Numbered from the stretch's first letter, positions 41,705-51,378 are shown. The stretch: 58,889 nt of DNA from Mycobacterium sp. 1245111.1 (GCF_001673405.1 NZ_LZLV01000132.1:1-58889), one strand, 5' to 3'. The notes: a model not told the origin generated them from the sequence alone. A program made the numbers and translations.

Positions 41705-41770
41705 GATCGCGCAGCTCACTACCGGCGAGTGCGCCCAGAGCGTCTGAGCACGCCAGCTACCATCGCTAAG

Positions 41771-42520
41771 GTGTCCGACGGCGAGAATCCGCAACCGCGT
41801 CGGCGTCGGGGGAGGCGCCGCGGTCGGCGCTCGGCAGGGTCAGGCGAGGCCAAATCCGGTAGCGAGGCAGCGGTCGCGGGCACGCCTGGCACGGCCGCGA
41901 AGGCCGGTCAGCGTCGGCCAGCGCGCCGAGGTGCCGAACGGTTACGGACCGTGCACGAGACCTCGGCCGGCGGATTGGTCATCGACAACATCGATCGCCC
42001 GCGTGAAGAACAGGTCGCCGCGTTGATCGGCCGCGTGGACCGGCGGGGCCGGATGCTGTGGTCGCTGCCCAAGGGCCACATCGAGCTCGGCGAGACGGCG
42101 GAGGAGACCGCGATCCGGGAAGTCGCCGAGGAGACCGGGATTCAGGGCAGCGTGCTGGCGGCGCTCGGCCGCATCGACTACTGGTTCGTCACCGACGGCC
42201 GGCGCGTGCACAAGACCGTTCATCACTATCTGATGCGCTGCTCGGGCGGCGAGCTGTGCGACGAGGACGTCGAGGTCGCCGAGGTGGCGTGGGTGCCGCT
42301 GCCCGAGCTGCCGTCCCGGCTGGCCTACGCCGACGAACGCAAACTGGCCGAAGTCGCCGACGAGCTGATCGACAAGCTGCAGAGCGACGGCGAGGCCGCG
42401 CTTCCGCCGCTGCCGCCCAGTACGCCGCGGCGGCGCCCGCAAACCCATTCACGCGCCCGCACGCGCCGGGCCGACGAGCCTGTTCCGGGCCGGAAGAACG
42501 GTCGCGGTCCCGGGCCGTAG
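41771..42520 (+). CDS. mutT4: Nudix hydrolase MutT4 (Rv3908 orthologue)
   Basis: 249 aa. The N-terminus is Arg-rich (RRRRGRRRGRRS). The Nudix box GHIELGETAEETAIREVAEETG lies at about residues 97-118, after LLWSLPK-like MLWSLPK. The C-terminus is Pro/Arg-rich. MutT4 hydrolyses oxidised nucleotides or other dinucleotide substrates. TACCAT (41758-41763) ends 7 nt before GTG 41771, so the message may be leaderless. It is the first gene of a run to sigM. Confidence 0.92.
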   Translation: MSDGENPQPRRRRGRRRGRRSAGSGEAKSGSEAAVAGTPGTAAKAGQRRPARRGAERLRTVHETSAGGLVIDNIDRPREEQVAALIGRVDRRGRMLWSLPKGHIELGETAEETAIREVAEETGIQGSVLAALGRIDYWFVTDGRRVHKTVHHYLMRCSGGELCDEDVEVAEVAWVPLPELPSRLAYADERKLAEVADELIDKLQSDGEAALPPLPPSTPRRRPQTHSRARTRRADEPVPGRKNGRGPGP

Positions 42521-42529
42521 CCGACAACG

Positions 42530-44881
42530 ATGCAGAGCAATTCGAGGTGGGCGCACCTGCTGGTGGTCGTCGGCATCCTGGCCGGACTGACCGTCGGCGT
42601 CGTTCCGACCGCCGCCGCGGGAGAGCCCGGCGCCACTCCCTTCGTCCAGGTCCGCATCGACCAGGTCAGCCCGCAGGTCGCGACCACCACTAGCGACCCG
42701 GTGGTGAGCATCGCGGGCACGGTCACCAACATCGGTGACCGGCCGGTCCACGACCTGATGCTGCGCCTCGAGCGAGCTCCCGCGGTGCCCGCCTCGATGG
42801 GGCTGCGAACCAACCTCGACGGCGACACCGACCAGTACCAGGCCGCGATGGACTTCGTGACCGTCTCCCCGGTACTACAGCGCGGCCAGAAGACGAAGTT
42901 CACGCTGGCGGCCCCGATGCGCTCAGCCGGCAAGCACTCGCTGGATATCACCTCGCCGGGCGTCTACCCCCTGCTGGTCAACGTCAACGGCACACCCGAC
43001 TACGGCGAACCCGCGCGCCTCGACAACGCCCGGTTCCTGCTGCCGGTGCTGGGTGTGCCACCGGACCCGCTCGACACCTCGGGCGACGCGTTGGGCGCGG
43101 TCGTTGCACCCGACACCTCCAAACCCGTGCCGGTGACCATGCTGTGGCCGCTGGCCGACCGGCCACGGCTGGCGCCCGGAGTCCCGGGCGGCACCATCCC
43201 GGTGCGGTTGATGGACGACGAGCTGGCGGGCGCGTTGTCCAGCGGCGGGCGGCTGGATGTGTTGCTGTCCGCCGCCGAATTCGCCACCAGCCACGACGTC
43301 GACCCCGACGGCGCCGTCGGCCGCTCGGTGTGCCTGGCCGTCGACCCCGACCTGCTGGTCACCGTCAACGCGATGACGGCCGGCTACGTCGTCTCCAACT
43401 CCCCTGCGGGCCCCGCGCAGGAACCCGGCACGCCGACCCATCCCGGGGCCGGGCAAGCCGCGGCGGTCGGCTGGCTGAACCGCCTACGGGCGCTCGCGCA
43501 TCGGATGTGTGTCGCGCCGCTGCCCTACGCCCAGGCCGACCTCGACGCCGTCCAGCGGATCGGCGAGCCCGGCCTGAGCGCGACCGCGACCAGCGGCGCC
43601 GGCGACATCGTGGACCAGATCCTCGGCGTCGCCGCGGTCCGCGGCGCCACCCTGATCCCGGACGGCTCGCTGTCGCGTCGCGGCGTCGACCTGCTCAGCG
43701 CCACCGGCAACACCGTGGTGATCGCCGCCGCCGACTCCTCCGTCCACGACTCCAGTGCCCCACTGCCGTCCACGCCGGACACCGCCCCGCGGCGACTGTC
43801 GCCGCAGGTGGTGCTCGCGCCGTTCGACCCGGCCGTCGGCGCCGCGTTTGCCGCCGCCGGGTCCGATCCGGTCGCGCCCAGCTACCTCGATAACTCCTTG
43901 CTCGTTCGGCTTCGGCACGACTCCGACGTCGCGCGCCGTCAAGACGCCTTGGGCTCGATGCTGTGGCGGGCGTTGCAGCCGAAGGTCAATCCCCGCGCCG
44001 AGGTCTTGCTGCCGCCGACCAACTGGAACCTCCGGCCCGACGACGCGGGCGCCATCATGACCGGGCTGGCGACAGCGATCCGGTCCGGGCTGGCGGTGCC
44101 GCGCCCCCTTCCGGCGCTGATCAGCGAGGCGTCGGCGGTCCCGCCGAGCAACGGGACCCCGCAACCCGATCAAGCCGACGGGCGCGGCCGGTTCAGCGAC
44201 GCCGTCGTCGCCAAGATCTCCGGTGAGATGGGTCGGCTGGCCAGCCTGACCGCGGCCCTGACCACCGATACCCGCACCGGGTTGACCGGCGTCAGCTATA
44301 CCGCGCCGCTGCGCGAAGACATGCTGCGCGCGGTCAGCCAGTCCGACCCGCCCGATACCCGCAACGGGCTGGCGCAGCAACGGCTGGACGTGGTGGCGCA
44401 CGCGGTCGATGACCTGTTCGGCGCGGTCACCATCGTCGCCCCGACCGGTTCCTACACCCTGGCCACCGAGCACAGCCCGCTGCCGCTGGCCCTGCACAAC
44501 GGCCTGGCCGTGCCTATCCGGGTGCGGTTGCATCTCGCCGTTCCACCCGGGATGACGGTCACCGACCCGGGCGAAATCGAGCTGCCGCCGGGATACCTGC
44601 CGATGCGGGTGCCGATCGAGGTCAACTTCACCCAGCGCGTCGCGATCGACGCGACGCTGCACACTCCCGCCGGGGTGCCGCTCGGTGAGCTGGTGCGGCT
44701 ATCGGTGCATTCGAACGCCTACGGCAAGGTGCTGTTCGCGATCACGATGAGCGCGGCCGCGGTGTTGGTGGCGCTGGCGGGACGACGGCTCTGGCACCGG
44801 TTCCGCGGTCAGCCCGACCCCGCCGACCTTGATCGTCCGGACCCGCACGACGCCGCCGTCGACGAAGAGCCGGGCGCATGA
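42530..44881 (+). CDS. Membrane-anchored envelope protein, DUF6049 (Rv3909 orthologue)
   Basis: 783 aa. A signal peptide (1-31, MQSNSRWAHLLVVVGILAG) is followed by a large extracytoplasmic part. One membrane helix near the end (about 732-755, KVLFAITMSAAAVLVALAG) gives a short cytoplasmic tail (RRLWHRFRGQPDPADLDRPD). It is encoded between mutT4 and the MurJ-type gene, whose start it overlaps (ATGA, 44878-44881), so a cell-wall or lipid-II related function is likely. No catalytic motif was recognised. Confidence 0.85.
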   Translation: MQSNSRWAHLLVVVGILAGLTVGVVPTAAAGEPGATPFVQVRIDQVSPQVATTTSDPVVSIAGTVTNIGDRPVHDLMLRLERAPAVPASMGLRTNLDGDTDQYQAAMDFVTVSPVLQRGQKTKFTLAAPMRSAGKHSLDITSPGVYPLLVNVNGTPDYGEPARLDNARFLLPVLGVPPDPLDTSGDALGAVVAPDTSKPVPVTMLWPLADRPRLAPGVPGGTIPVRLMDDELAGALSSGGRLDVLLSAAEFATSHDVDPDGAVGRSVCLAVDPDLLVTVNAMTAGYVVSNSPAGPAQEPGTPTHPGAGQAAAVGWLNRLRALAHRMCVAPLPYAQADLDAVQRIGEPGLSATATSGAGDIVDQILGVAAVRGATLIPDGSLSRRGVDLLSATGNTVVIAAADSSVHDSSAPLPSTPDTAPRRLSPQVVLAPFDPAVGAAFAAAGSDPVAPSYLDNSLLVRLRHDSDVARRQDALGSMLWRALQPKVNPRAEVLLPPTNWNLRPDDAGAIMTGLATAIRSGLAVPRPLPALISEASAVPPSNGTPQPDQADGRGRFSDAVVAKISGEMGRLASLTAALTTDTRTGLTGVSYTAPLREDMLRAVSQSDPPDTRNGLAQQRLDVVAHAVDDLFGAVTIVAPTGSYTLATEHSPLPLALHNGLAVPIRVRLHLAVPPGMTVTDPGEIELPPGYLPMRVPIEVNFTQRVAIDATLHTPAGVPLGELVRLSVHSNAYGKVLFAITMSAAAVLVALAGRRLWHRFRGQPDPADLDRPDPHDAAVDEEPGA

Positions 44882-47800
44882 GCCACGCCGTGCCAGGGCC
44901 GGCGCCACAGCCCTATAAGCGCAGCCCGGGACCGCCGACCGGCCCGCTGCCGCCGACCGGTCTGGTGTCGTCACAGGGCTCCCAACCGCCGGCCCGCCCG
45001 GAGCTCTCCGACGCCGCGGTGGTGTCCCGGTCATGGGGCATGGCACTGGCAACGCTCGTCAGCCGGATCACCGGGTTCGCGCGGATCGTGCTGCTGGCCG
45101 CGATCCTGGGCGCGGCGTTGTCCAGTGCCTTCACCGTGGCCAACCAGCTGCCGAACCTGGTCGCCGCGCTGGTGCTGGAGGCGACGTTCACCGCGATCTT
45201 CGTGCCGGTGCTGTCGCGCGCCGAGAAGGACGACCCCGACCGCGGCGCAGCGTTCGTGCGGCGCCTGGTGACGTTGGCGACCACCGTGCTGCTCGGCACG
45301 ACGCTGCTGTCTGTGGCGGCCGCGCCCCTGCTGGTGCGGCTGATGCTGGGCCGCGACCCTCAGGTCAACGAACCGCTGACCGTCGCGTTCGCCTACCTAC
45401 TGCTCCCGCAGGTGATCTTCTACGGCCTGTCGTCGGTGTTCATGGCAATCCTGAACACCCGCAACGTCTTTGGGCCACCGGCCTGGGCGCCGGTGCTCAA
45501 CAACGTGGTCGCGATCGGCACGCTGGGGGCCTACCTGGCCGCACCGGGACAGCTGTCGGTTGACCCCGTGGAAATGGGCAACGCCAAGCTGCTGATCCTC
45601 GGCATCGGCACTACGCTGGGCGTTTTCGCGCAGACCGCGGTGCTGGTGGTGGCCATCCGGCGGCACCGCATCAGCCTTCGCCCACTGTGGGGCATCGACG
45701 ATCGGCTCAAGCGCTTTGGCGCGATGGCCGCGGCAATGGTGTTCTACGTGCTGATCAGCCAGATCGGTCTGATCGTCACCAACCAGATCGCAAGCACCGC
45801 AGCAGCTTCCGGGCCGGCCATCTACAACTACACCTGGCTGGTGCTGATGCTGCCGTACGGCATGATCGGCGTGACCGTGCTGACGGTGGTGATGCCGCGG
45901 CTGAGCCGCAACGCCGCCGCAAACGACACCGATGCCGTACTCGCCGACCTGTCGTTGGCCACCCGGCTGACGATGATCACGCTGATCCCCACTGTCGCGT
46001 TCATGACGGTCGGCGGGTCGGCGATGGGCAGCGCGCTGTTCGCCTACGGCCGTTTCGGCGACGTCGACGCGGGCCACCTGGGCGCGGCGATCGCGATGTC
46101 GGCGTTCACCCTGCTGCCCTACGCCGTGGTGCTGCTGCAGCTGCGGGTGTTCTACGCCCGCGAGCAGCCCTGGATTCCGATCGCGATCATCGTGGTGATC
46201 ACGATCGTCAAGATCGGGGCGTCGCTGGTCGCACCGCGCCTCACCGACAACCCCGACCTCGTCGCGGGCTACCTCGGGTTGGCCAACGGGCTGGGCTTCC
46301 TGGCCGGTGCGATCACCGGCTACTTCCTGCTGCGAAACGCGTTGCGGCCCAAGGGCGGGCACCTGCTCGGCGTTGCGGCGGTGCGGACGATTCTGGTCAC
46401 GGCGACCGCGTCGCTGCTGGCCGGGCTGATCGCGTACCTGGTGGACGTGCTGATCGGCATGCAGCGGCTGACCGCCTACGGCGGCGGTGCCGGCTCGTTG
46501 CTGCGGCTGTCCGTGCTCGCGGTGATCATGGCGCCGATCGTGGCGGCGGTCATGGTCTGGGCGCAGGTGCCCGAGGCGCAGGCGGCGCTGGCCAAGCTCC
46601 GCGGCTGGAGCGGCGCCAAGCCGGCCGGCGGCAAGGCCACGTCACGGCCGCCTGCCGAACCGCCTTCTGGCAGGTCAGCGGGCGTTGCGACCCCGAACGT
46701 CGGTGGTCGAGATCAGCTGTTGCGCCCCGGCATCGTCACGTACCCTGAGCGCAGGATTCCGGCCGCGCAGGCGGGGTACACCGGGATGGAACCCCTGCGG
46801 GGCGGACATCCCGAACAATCGACCGGGGAGGGCTTGGAGAGAGGAGCGGAGATGAACGACGGCTCATCGGACGGCGCCTCGGTGCACGCTGTCTCCGACA
46901 CGCCCTCGTCGCCGGCCGCAGACGATTTCCATCCCGACGTGCCCACCGATCTCCAAGTCGGCGTTGCCGCGCCGGACGCCGCCGCCAACGGCGAACCCTC
47001 CGACACCGATCTCGAGACCACCGCCTTCGACGCCGGTGACCCGCTGCCGACTGAGACCGAGTCGACAACGCCGCCCGACGAACAGCACCTGGTGCCGGGC
47101 GCCAGCATCGCGCGCGGTCGATACCGGTTGCTGGTCTTTCACGGCGGCGCGCCGCACCTTCAGTTCTGGCAGGCGCTGGACACCGCGCTGAACCGACAGG
47201 TGGCTCTGACCTTCGTGGATCCGGATGGAGCCCTGCCCGACGAGCAGGTCCGCGAAATCCTGGCTCGCACCATGAAGCTGAGCCGCATCGACAAGCTGGG
47301 AATCGCCCGCATCCTCGACGTGGTCCACGCCGGCACCGGCGGACTCGTCGTCAGCGAATGGGTCCGGGGCGGCTCGTTGCAGGAGGTCGCGGACACCTCA
47401 CCGTCGGCGGCCGGCGCATCGCGCGCAATGCAGACGCTGGCCGCGGCGGCCGAGGCCGCCCACCACGCCGGCGTCGTCCTCTCCATCGACCACCCCGGCC
47501 GGGTGCGGGTCAGCATCGAAGGCGACGTGGTGCTGGCCTTCCCTGCGACGATGCCCGCCATCAGCCCCGAGGACGACATCCGCGGCATCGGCGCCGCGCT
47601 GTATGCCCTGCTGGTCAACCGGTGGCCGCTGCCGGAGTCCGGTGCGCCCAGCGGAATGGCTCCGGCGCCCCGCGATTCGGCCGGCCGCGTCCTCGACCCC
47701 AGTTCGATCGACGAGGACATCCCCTTCCAGATCTCCGCCGCCGCCACCCACTCGATCCAGCTGGACGGCGGGATACGCAGCGCGGCAACCCTTTTGAACC

Positions 47801-48558
47801 TTCTGCAGCAAGCCACCGTGGTGGCCGACCGGACCGAGCTGCTGGCCCCGATCAAGGAGAACCCTCCCCCGCCAGCCCCCGAGCTGCCCGAGCGCGGCCC
47901 GGTAGAGACGGACGAAGCGCAGGCACGCGCGCGGCGACGTCGGGCCGTCACCATCGGCGTCGGGGCCGGAGCGGCGGTGATCGTGGTCGCGCTGCTGGTC
48001 CTGGCCTCGGTGCTGAGCAAGATGTTCAGCGACGTCGGAAGCCTGGACAAAGACCAGCTCGGCCTCAACGGACCGTCCACCAGCTCGAGCTCCGGCGTGG
48101 CCGCGGGCAGCATCGTCAAGCCGGTCGCCGCGACGGTGTACTCCCCAGGCGGCGAAGCCGACAACCCGGCCTCGGCCGCGCTCGCGATCGACGGCAGCCC
48201 GGGCACCGGGTGGGAGACCGACACCTACCACGACCCGGTGCCGTTCCCCGGCTTCAAGAGCGGCGTCGGCCTGATGCTGCAGCTGCCCCAGCCCACCGTG
48301 GTCGGCGCGGTCAACGTCGACCTGCCCAGCACCGGAACGAAAATCCAGATCCGCTCCTCGGCGACGGCCACGCCCGGCAAGCTCGAGGACACCACAGCGC
48401 TGAGCCAGCCGATGCCAATGCACCCGGGGCACAACACCATCCAGGTCAATGCGGCGTCGCCGACTCAGTATGTGCTGGTGTGGATTTCGACGCTCGGCAC
48501 CGACAACGGGGTCAGCCGCACCAGCCTCTCCGAAGTCACGGTCCAAGCCAAGTCCTGA
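44878..48558 (+). CDS. murJ: MurJ/MviN lipid II flippase with pseudokinase and extracellular domain (Rv3910 orthologue)
   Basis: 1226 aa. About 14 membrane helices make up residues 45-555 and form the MviN/MurJ domain (GFARIVLLAAILG, QLPNLVAALVLEATFTAIFVPV). MurJ moves lipid II to the outside for peptidoglycan synthesis. A disordered stretch is followed by a pseudokinase (about 735-990: GRYRLLVFHGGAPHLQFWQALD) that lacks a proper catalytic HRD/DFG, then one more helix (about 1020-1044) and an extracellular beta-sandwich-like domain. In mycobacteria the phosphorylated pseudokinase recruits FhaA. The gene overlaps Rv3909 by 4 nt. Confidence 0.93.
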   Translation: MSHAVPGPAPQPYKRSPGPPTGPLPPTGLVSSQGSQPPARPELSDAAVVSRSWGMALATLVSRITGFARIVLLAAILGAALSSAFTVANQLPNLVAALVLEATFTAIFVPVLSRAEKDDPDRGAAFVRRLVTLATTVLLGTTLLSVAAAPLLVRLMLGRDPQVNEPLTVAFAYLLLPQVIFYGLSSVFMAILNTRNVFGPPAWAPVLNNVVAIGTLGAYLAAPGQLSVDPVEMGNAKLLILGIGTTLGVFAQTAVLVVAIRRHRISLRPLWGIDDRLKRFGAMAAAMVFYVLISQIGLIVTNQIASTAAASGPAIYNYTWLVLMLPYGMIGVTVLTVVMPRLSRNAAANDTDAVLADLSLATRLTMITLIPTVAFMTVGGSAMGSALFAYGRFGDVDAGHLGAAIAMSAFTLLPYAVVLLQLRVFYAREQPWIPIAIIVVITIVKIGASLVAPRLTDNPDLVAGYLGLANGLGFLAGAITGYFLLRNALRPKGGHLLGVAAVRTILVTATASLLAGLIAYLVDVLIGMQRLTAYGGGAGSLLRLSVLAVIMAPIVAAVMVWAQVPEAQAALAKLRGWSGAKPAGGKATSRPPAEPPSGRSAGVATPNVGGRDQLLRPGIVTYPERRIPAAQAGYTGMEPLRGGHPEQSTGEGLERGAEMNDGSSDGASVHAVSDTPSSPAADDFHPDVPTDLQVGVAAPDAAANGEPSDTDLETTAFDAGDPLPTETESTTPPDEQHLVPGASIARGRYRLLVFHGGAPHLQFWQALDTALNRQVALTFVDPDGALPDEQVREILARTMKLSRIDKLGIARILDVVHAGTGGLVVSEWVRGGSLQEVADTSPSAAGASRAMQTLAAAAEAAHHAGVVLSIDHPGRVRVSIEGDVVLAFPATMPAISPEDDIRGIGAALYALLVNRWPLPESGAPSGMAPAPRDSAGRVLDPSSIDEDIPFQISAAATHSIQLDGGIRSAATLLNLLQQATVVADRTELLAPIKENPPPPAPELPERGPVETDEAQARARRRRAVTIGVGAGAAVIVVALLVLASVLSKMFSDVGSLDKDQLGLNGPSTSSSSGVAAGSIVKPVAATVYSPGGEADNPASAALAIDGSPGTGWETDTYHDPVPFPGFKSGVGLMLQLPQPTVVGAVNVDLPSTGTKIQIRSSATATPGKLEDTTALSQPMPMHPGHNTIQVNAASPTQYVLVWISTLGTDNGVSRTSLSEVTVQAKS

Positions 48559-48576
48559 CAGGGCACCCCAAGTGAA

Positions 48577-49191
48577 GTGCCCGCCCGCAGGCGATTGATT
48601 ACTGTCCGGCGGGTGGGCTCCCCGAAGGTTCACCGGCACCGTCCCGGACAACGCAGCGACGCGGAGCTGCTGGCGGCGCACGTGGCCGGAGACCGCTTCG
48701 CGTTCGAGGAGCTGTTCTACCGCCACCACCGGCGCCTGCACCGCGTCGCGCGGCTAACCAGTCGTTGCACCGAGGACGCCGAAGACGCGCTGCAGGAAGC
48801 GATGGTGTCGGCACACCGAGGCGCCGGTTCGTTTCGCCACGACGCCGCGGTGAGCAGCTGGCTGCATCGCATCGTCGTCAACGCCTGCCTGGATCGCCTG
48901 CGCCGCAACAAGACTCACCCGACAACCGTCCTCGACGACGTCTACCCGATCCCTGATCGCACCGCGCAGGTCGAGACGGCGATCGCGGTGCAGCGGGCAC
49001 TCTTGCGGCTGCCCGTCGAGCAGCGCGCCGCGGTGGTCGCCGTCGACATGCACGGTTACTCGGTCGCCGACACCGCCCACCTGCTGGGCGTCGCCGAGGG
49101 AACGGTGAAGAGTCGCTGTGCGCGCGGGCGGGCCCGGTTGGCCGAGATACTCGGCTACCTGCACACCGAGAGCCGTCGACCGGCCGGCTAG
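48577..49191 (+). CDS. sigM: ECF sigma factor SigM
   Basis: 204 aa. Region 2 begins DAELLAAHVAGDRFAFEELFYRHH and LHRVARLTSRCTEDAEDALQEAMVSAHRG, with FRHDAAVSSWLHRIVVNACLDRLRR in region 2.3-2.4. Region 4 is LRLPVEQRAAVVAVDMHGYSVADTAHLLGVAEGTVKSRCARGRARL. SigM directs transcription of secreted proteins in mycobacteria. GTG 48577 is the annotated-like start; a GTG at 48612 is also possible. It is held by the anti-sigma factor encoded next (34-bp gap). Confidence 0.93.
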   Translation: MPARRRLITVRRVGSPKVHRHRPGQRSDAELLAAHVAGDRFAFEELFYRHHRRLHRVARLTSRCTEDAEDALQEAMVSAHRGAGSFRHDAAVSSWLHRIVVNACLDRLRRNKTHPTTVLDDVYPIPDRTAQVETAIAVQRALLRLPVEQRAAVVAVDMHGYSVADTAHLLGVAEGTVKSRCARGRARLAEILGYLHTESRRPAG

Positions 49192-49225
49192 CCGCGCCGT
49201 CGCCCGATACCGGACACTGGGGCGG

Positions 49226-49948
49226 ATGGACGGAGTTGAGCCGGACGAAGGTGGCGATCCGCCGCTGACCGCGGAAGTCCTCGCCGACCTGCAGGCCGGG
49301 CTGCTCGACGACGACACTGCGGCGCGGCTGCGCAAGCGAATCCGAACCGACCCCGACGCCCGGCAGACGATGCAGGCGTTGAACCGTGTGCGGCGGGAGG
49401 TGGCCGCGCTCGGCTCCGATGAATCGTCGGCACCGCCGGTCGACCCCGCGGTCATCGACGGCATTGCGGCCAACGTGCGTGCCGCGCACGCAGTACAGCG
49501 CGGGCGGCTCCCGCGTCCGGCGCGAATGGCGGTGGCGCTGGTGGGCCTGGCCGCGGTGGCGGTCGCGGCCTGGCTGGGCACCCGGGCGCTGATCACAGCG
49601 CCCGAACCGTTGCCGAGCCGGCCGACCACCATCGAACACATCACGGTGACGCGACCTGCCCAGACCATCCCTCTCTCGGACCAGCAGATCCTCGATTTGC
49701 TGGACCGCGAGCCGGACCTCGGGCCGCTGACCGACCTGCGCCGTCGCGCCTCCTGCCTGGCGGGGTTGGGCTATCCGGCGAACACGCACGTGCTGGGCGC
49801 GCGCCCGATCGAGATCGTGGGCCATGCGGCGGTTCTGCTGGTGTTGCCCGGCGATGCGCCGGACGCGTTCGCAGCGCTTGCGGTGGCACCGACCTGCAGC
49901 TCGGCCAACACCGGCCTGTCGGCTGACAGGATGGTCCACCGTCCGTAA
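49226..49948 (+). CDS. rsmA: Anti-sigma-M factor RsmA (Rv3912 orthologue)
   Basis: 240 aa from ATG 49226. The N-terminal cytoplasmic part (LTAEVLADLQAGLLDDDTAARLRKRI) is the anti-sigma region, without a ZAS His/Cys zinc motif. One membrane helix (about 91-113, PARMAVALVGLAAVAVAAWLG) precedes an extracellular domain with a Cys pair. It presumably holds SigM at the membrane. It follows sigM closely and precedes trxB2. Confidence 0.88.
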   Translation: MDGVEPDEGGDPPLTAEVLADLQAGLLDDDTAARLRKRIRTDPDARQTMQALNRVRREVAALGSDESSAPPVDPAVIDGIAANVRAAHAVQRGRLPRPARMAVALVGLAAVAVAAWLGTRALITAPEPLPSRPTTIEHITVTRPAQTIPLSDQQILDLLDREPDLGPLTDLRRRASCLAGLGYPANTHVLGARPIEIVGHAAVLLVLPGDAPDAFAALAVAPTCSSANTGLSADRMVHRP

Positions 49949-49955
49949 TGTTCGC

Positions 49956-49982
49956 GGGAACAGCACCGCCTACCCTGGCGTT
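49956..49982 (+). promoter_or_regulatory. SigH-type promoter of trxB2-trxC
   Basis: GGGAACA (49956-49962), a 16-nt spacer and CGTT (49979-49982) match the mycobacterial SigH consensus GGGAACA-N16-20-CGTT. It lies 35 bp before the trxB2 start, as expected for the oxidative-stress thioredoxin promoter. Confidence 0.75.
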
Positions 49983-50017
49983 CCAGTGCACGGGTTTCAC
50001 GTATCGGAAAGGTTGGC

Positions 50018-51010
50018 ATGAGTTCCTCAACCGTTCATGACGTCATTGTCATCGGATCCGGGCCCGCCGGTTACACCGCGGCGCTCTACACCGCCCGTGC
50101 CCAACTGGCCCCGGTCGTCTTCGAAGGCACCTCGTTCGGTGGCGCCCTGATGACGACGACCGAGGTCGAGAACTACCCCGGGTTCCGGGCCGGAATCCAG
50201 GGTCCCGAGCTGATGGACGAGATGCGCGAGCAGGCGCTGCGCTTCGGCGCCGACCTGCGCATGGAAGACGTCGAATCGGTGTCGCTGGGCGGCCCGGTGA
50301 AAACCGTCACCACGTCCGAAGGCGAGACGCTGCGCGCCCGTGCCGTGATTCTGGCCATGGGCGCCGCGGCCCGCTACCTGCACGTACCCGGCGAGCAGGA
50401 GTTGCTCGGCCGCGGCGTGAGCGCGTGTGCCACCTGTGACGGCTTCTTCTTCAAGGACCAGGACATCGCCGTGATCGGCGGCGGCGACTCGGCGATGGAA
50501 GAGGCGACCTTCCTGACCAAGTTCGCCCGCAGCGTCACGCTGGTCCACCGCCGTGAGGAGTTCCGGGCCTCGAAGATCATGCTCGATCGGGCCCGCGCGA
50601 ACGACAAGATCACCTTCGTGACCAACAGCGCGGTGGTCTCCGTCGAGGGCGAGAACACCGTGACCGGCCTGAAACTGCGCGACACCGTGACCGGTAAGGA
50701 ATCGACGCTTCCGGTGACCGGGGTGTTCGTCGCCATCGGCCACGACCCCCGCTCTGAGCTGGTGCGCGGCCAGGTCGACCTCGACGACGACGGCTACGTG
50801 CTTGTCCAAGGTCACACGACCTACACCTCGACCGAGGGTGTGTTTGCCGCCGGTGACTTGGTTGACCACACCTACCGGCAGGCGGTCACCGCCGCCGGCA
50901 CCGGCTGTTCGGCAGCCATCGACGCCGAGCGCTGGCTGGCCGAACACGCGCAGCCGGGCGAACGCACCCAGACCAAACCCGCCGGGCAACCGGCGACCGC
51001 GACCCTCTGA
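50018..51010 (+). CDS. trxB2: Thioredoxin reductase TrxB2
   Basis: 330 aa. FAD-binding IGSGPAGYTAALYTARA at the N-terminus, redox-active CATCDG at about residues 137-142 and NADPH-binding GGGDSAMEEATFL follow. It reduces thioredoxin with NADPH. It is preceded by a SigH-type promoter and followed by trxC 14 bp later. Confidence 0.97.
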   Translation: MSSSTVHDVIVIGSGPAGYTAALYTARAQLAPVVFEGTSFGGALMTTTEVENYPGFRAGIQGPELMDEMREQALRFGADLRMEDVESVSLGGPVKTVTTSEGETLRARAVILAMGAAARYLHVPGEQELLGRGVSACATCDGFFFKDQDIAVIGGGDSAMEEATFLTKFARSVTLVHRREEFRASKIMLDRARANDKITFVTNSAVVSVEGENTVTGLKLRDTVTGKESTLPVTGVFVAIGHDPRSELVRGQVDLDDDGYVLVQGHTTYTSTEGVFAAGDLVDHTYRQAVTAAGTGCSAAIDAERWLAEHAQPGERTQTKPAGQPATATL

Positions 51011-51024
51011 TTGGAGTAGCTGCA

Positions 51025-51378
51025 ATGACACAGACCGATTCCGCCGGAACCCCTGTGGACGTCTCCGACGCGTCGTTCAACAGCGAGGTGCTATCCAGCA
51101 AAACCCCTGTGCTGGTTGACTTTTGGGCTACCTGGTGCGGGCCGTGCAAGATGGTCGCACCGGTGCTCGCGGAGATCGCCGCGGACGCCGGTGATCACCT
51201 GACCGTCGCCAAGCTCGACGTCGACGCGAACCCCGAGACCGCCCGCAATTTCGACGTGGTCTCGATCCCGACGCTGATCTTGTTCAAGGACGGCGAGCCG
51301 GTCAAACGCATCGTCGGCGCCAAGGGCAAAGCGGCGCTGCTGCGTGAGCTTTCCGACGCCGTTCCGGGTCTCGCCTAA
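51025..51378 (+). CDS. trxC: Thioredoxin TrxC
   Basis: 117 aa with the classical FWATWCGPCKMVAP active site at about residues 33-46 (Cys38 and Cys41) and the cis-Pro region SIPTLILF. It is reduced by TrxB2 and lies 14 bp after it in the same operon. Confidence 0.97.
   Translation: MTQTDSAGTPVDVSDASFNSEVLSSKTPVLVDFWATWCGPCKMVAPVLAEIAADAGDHLTVAKLDVDANPETARNFDVVSIPTLILFKDGEPVKRIVGAKGKAALLRELSDAVPGLA

Noticed and set aside
47358..48575. Open frame of 405 codons on the plus strand within the MurJ-type gene
   Set aside because: Arg/Gly-rich shadow in another frame of a well-supported gene.
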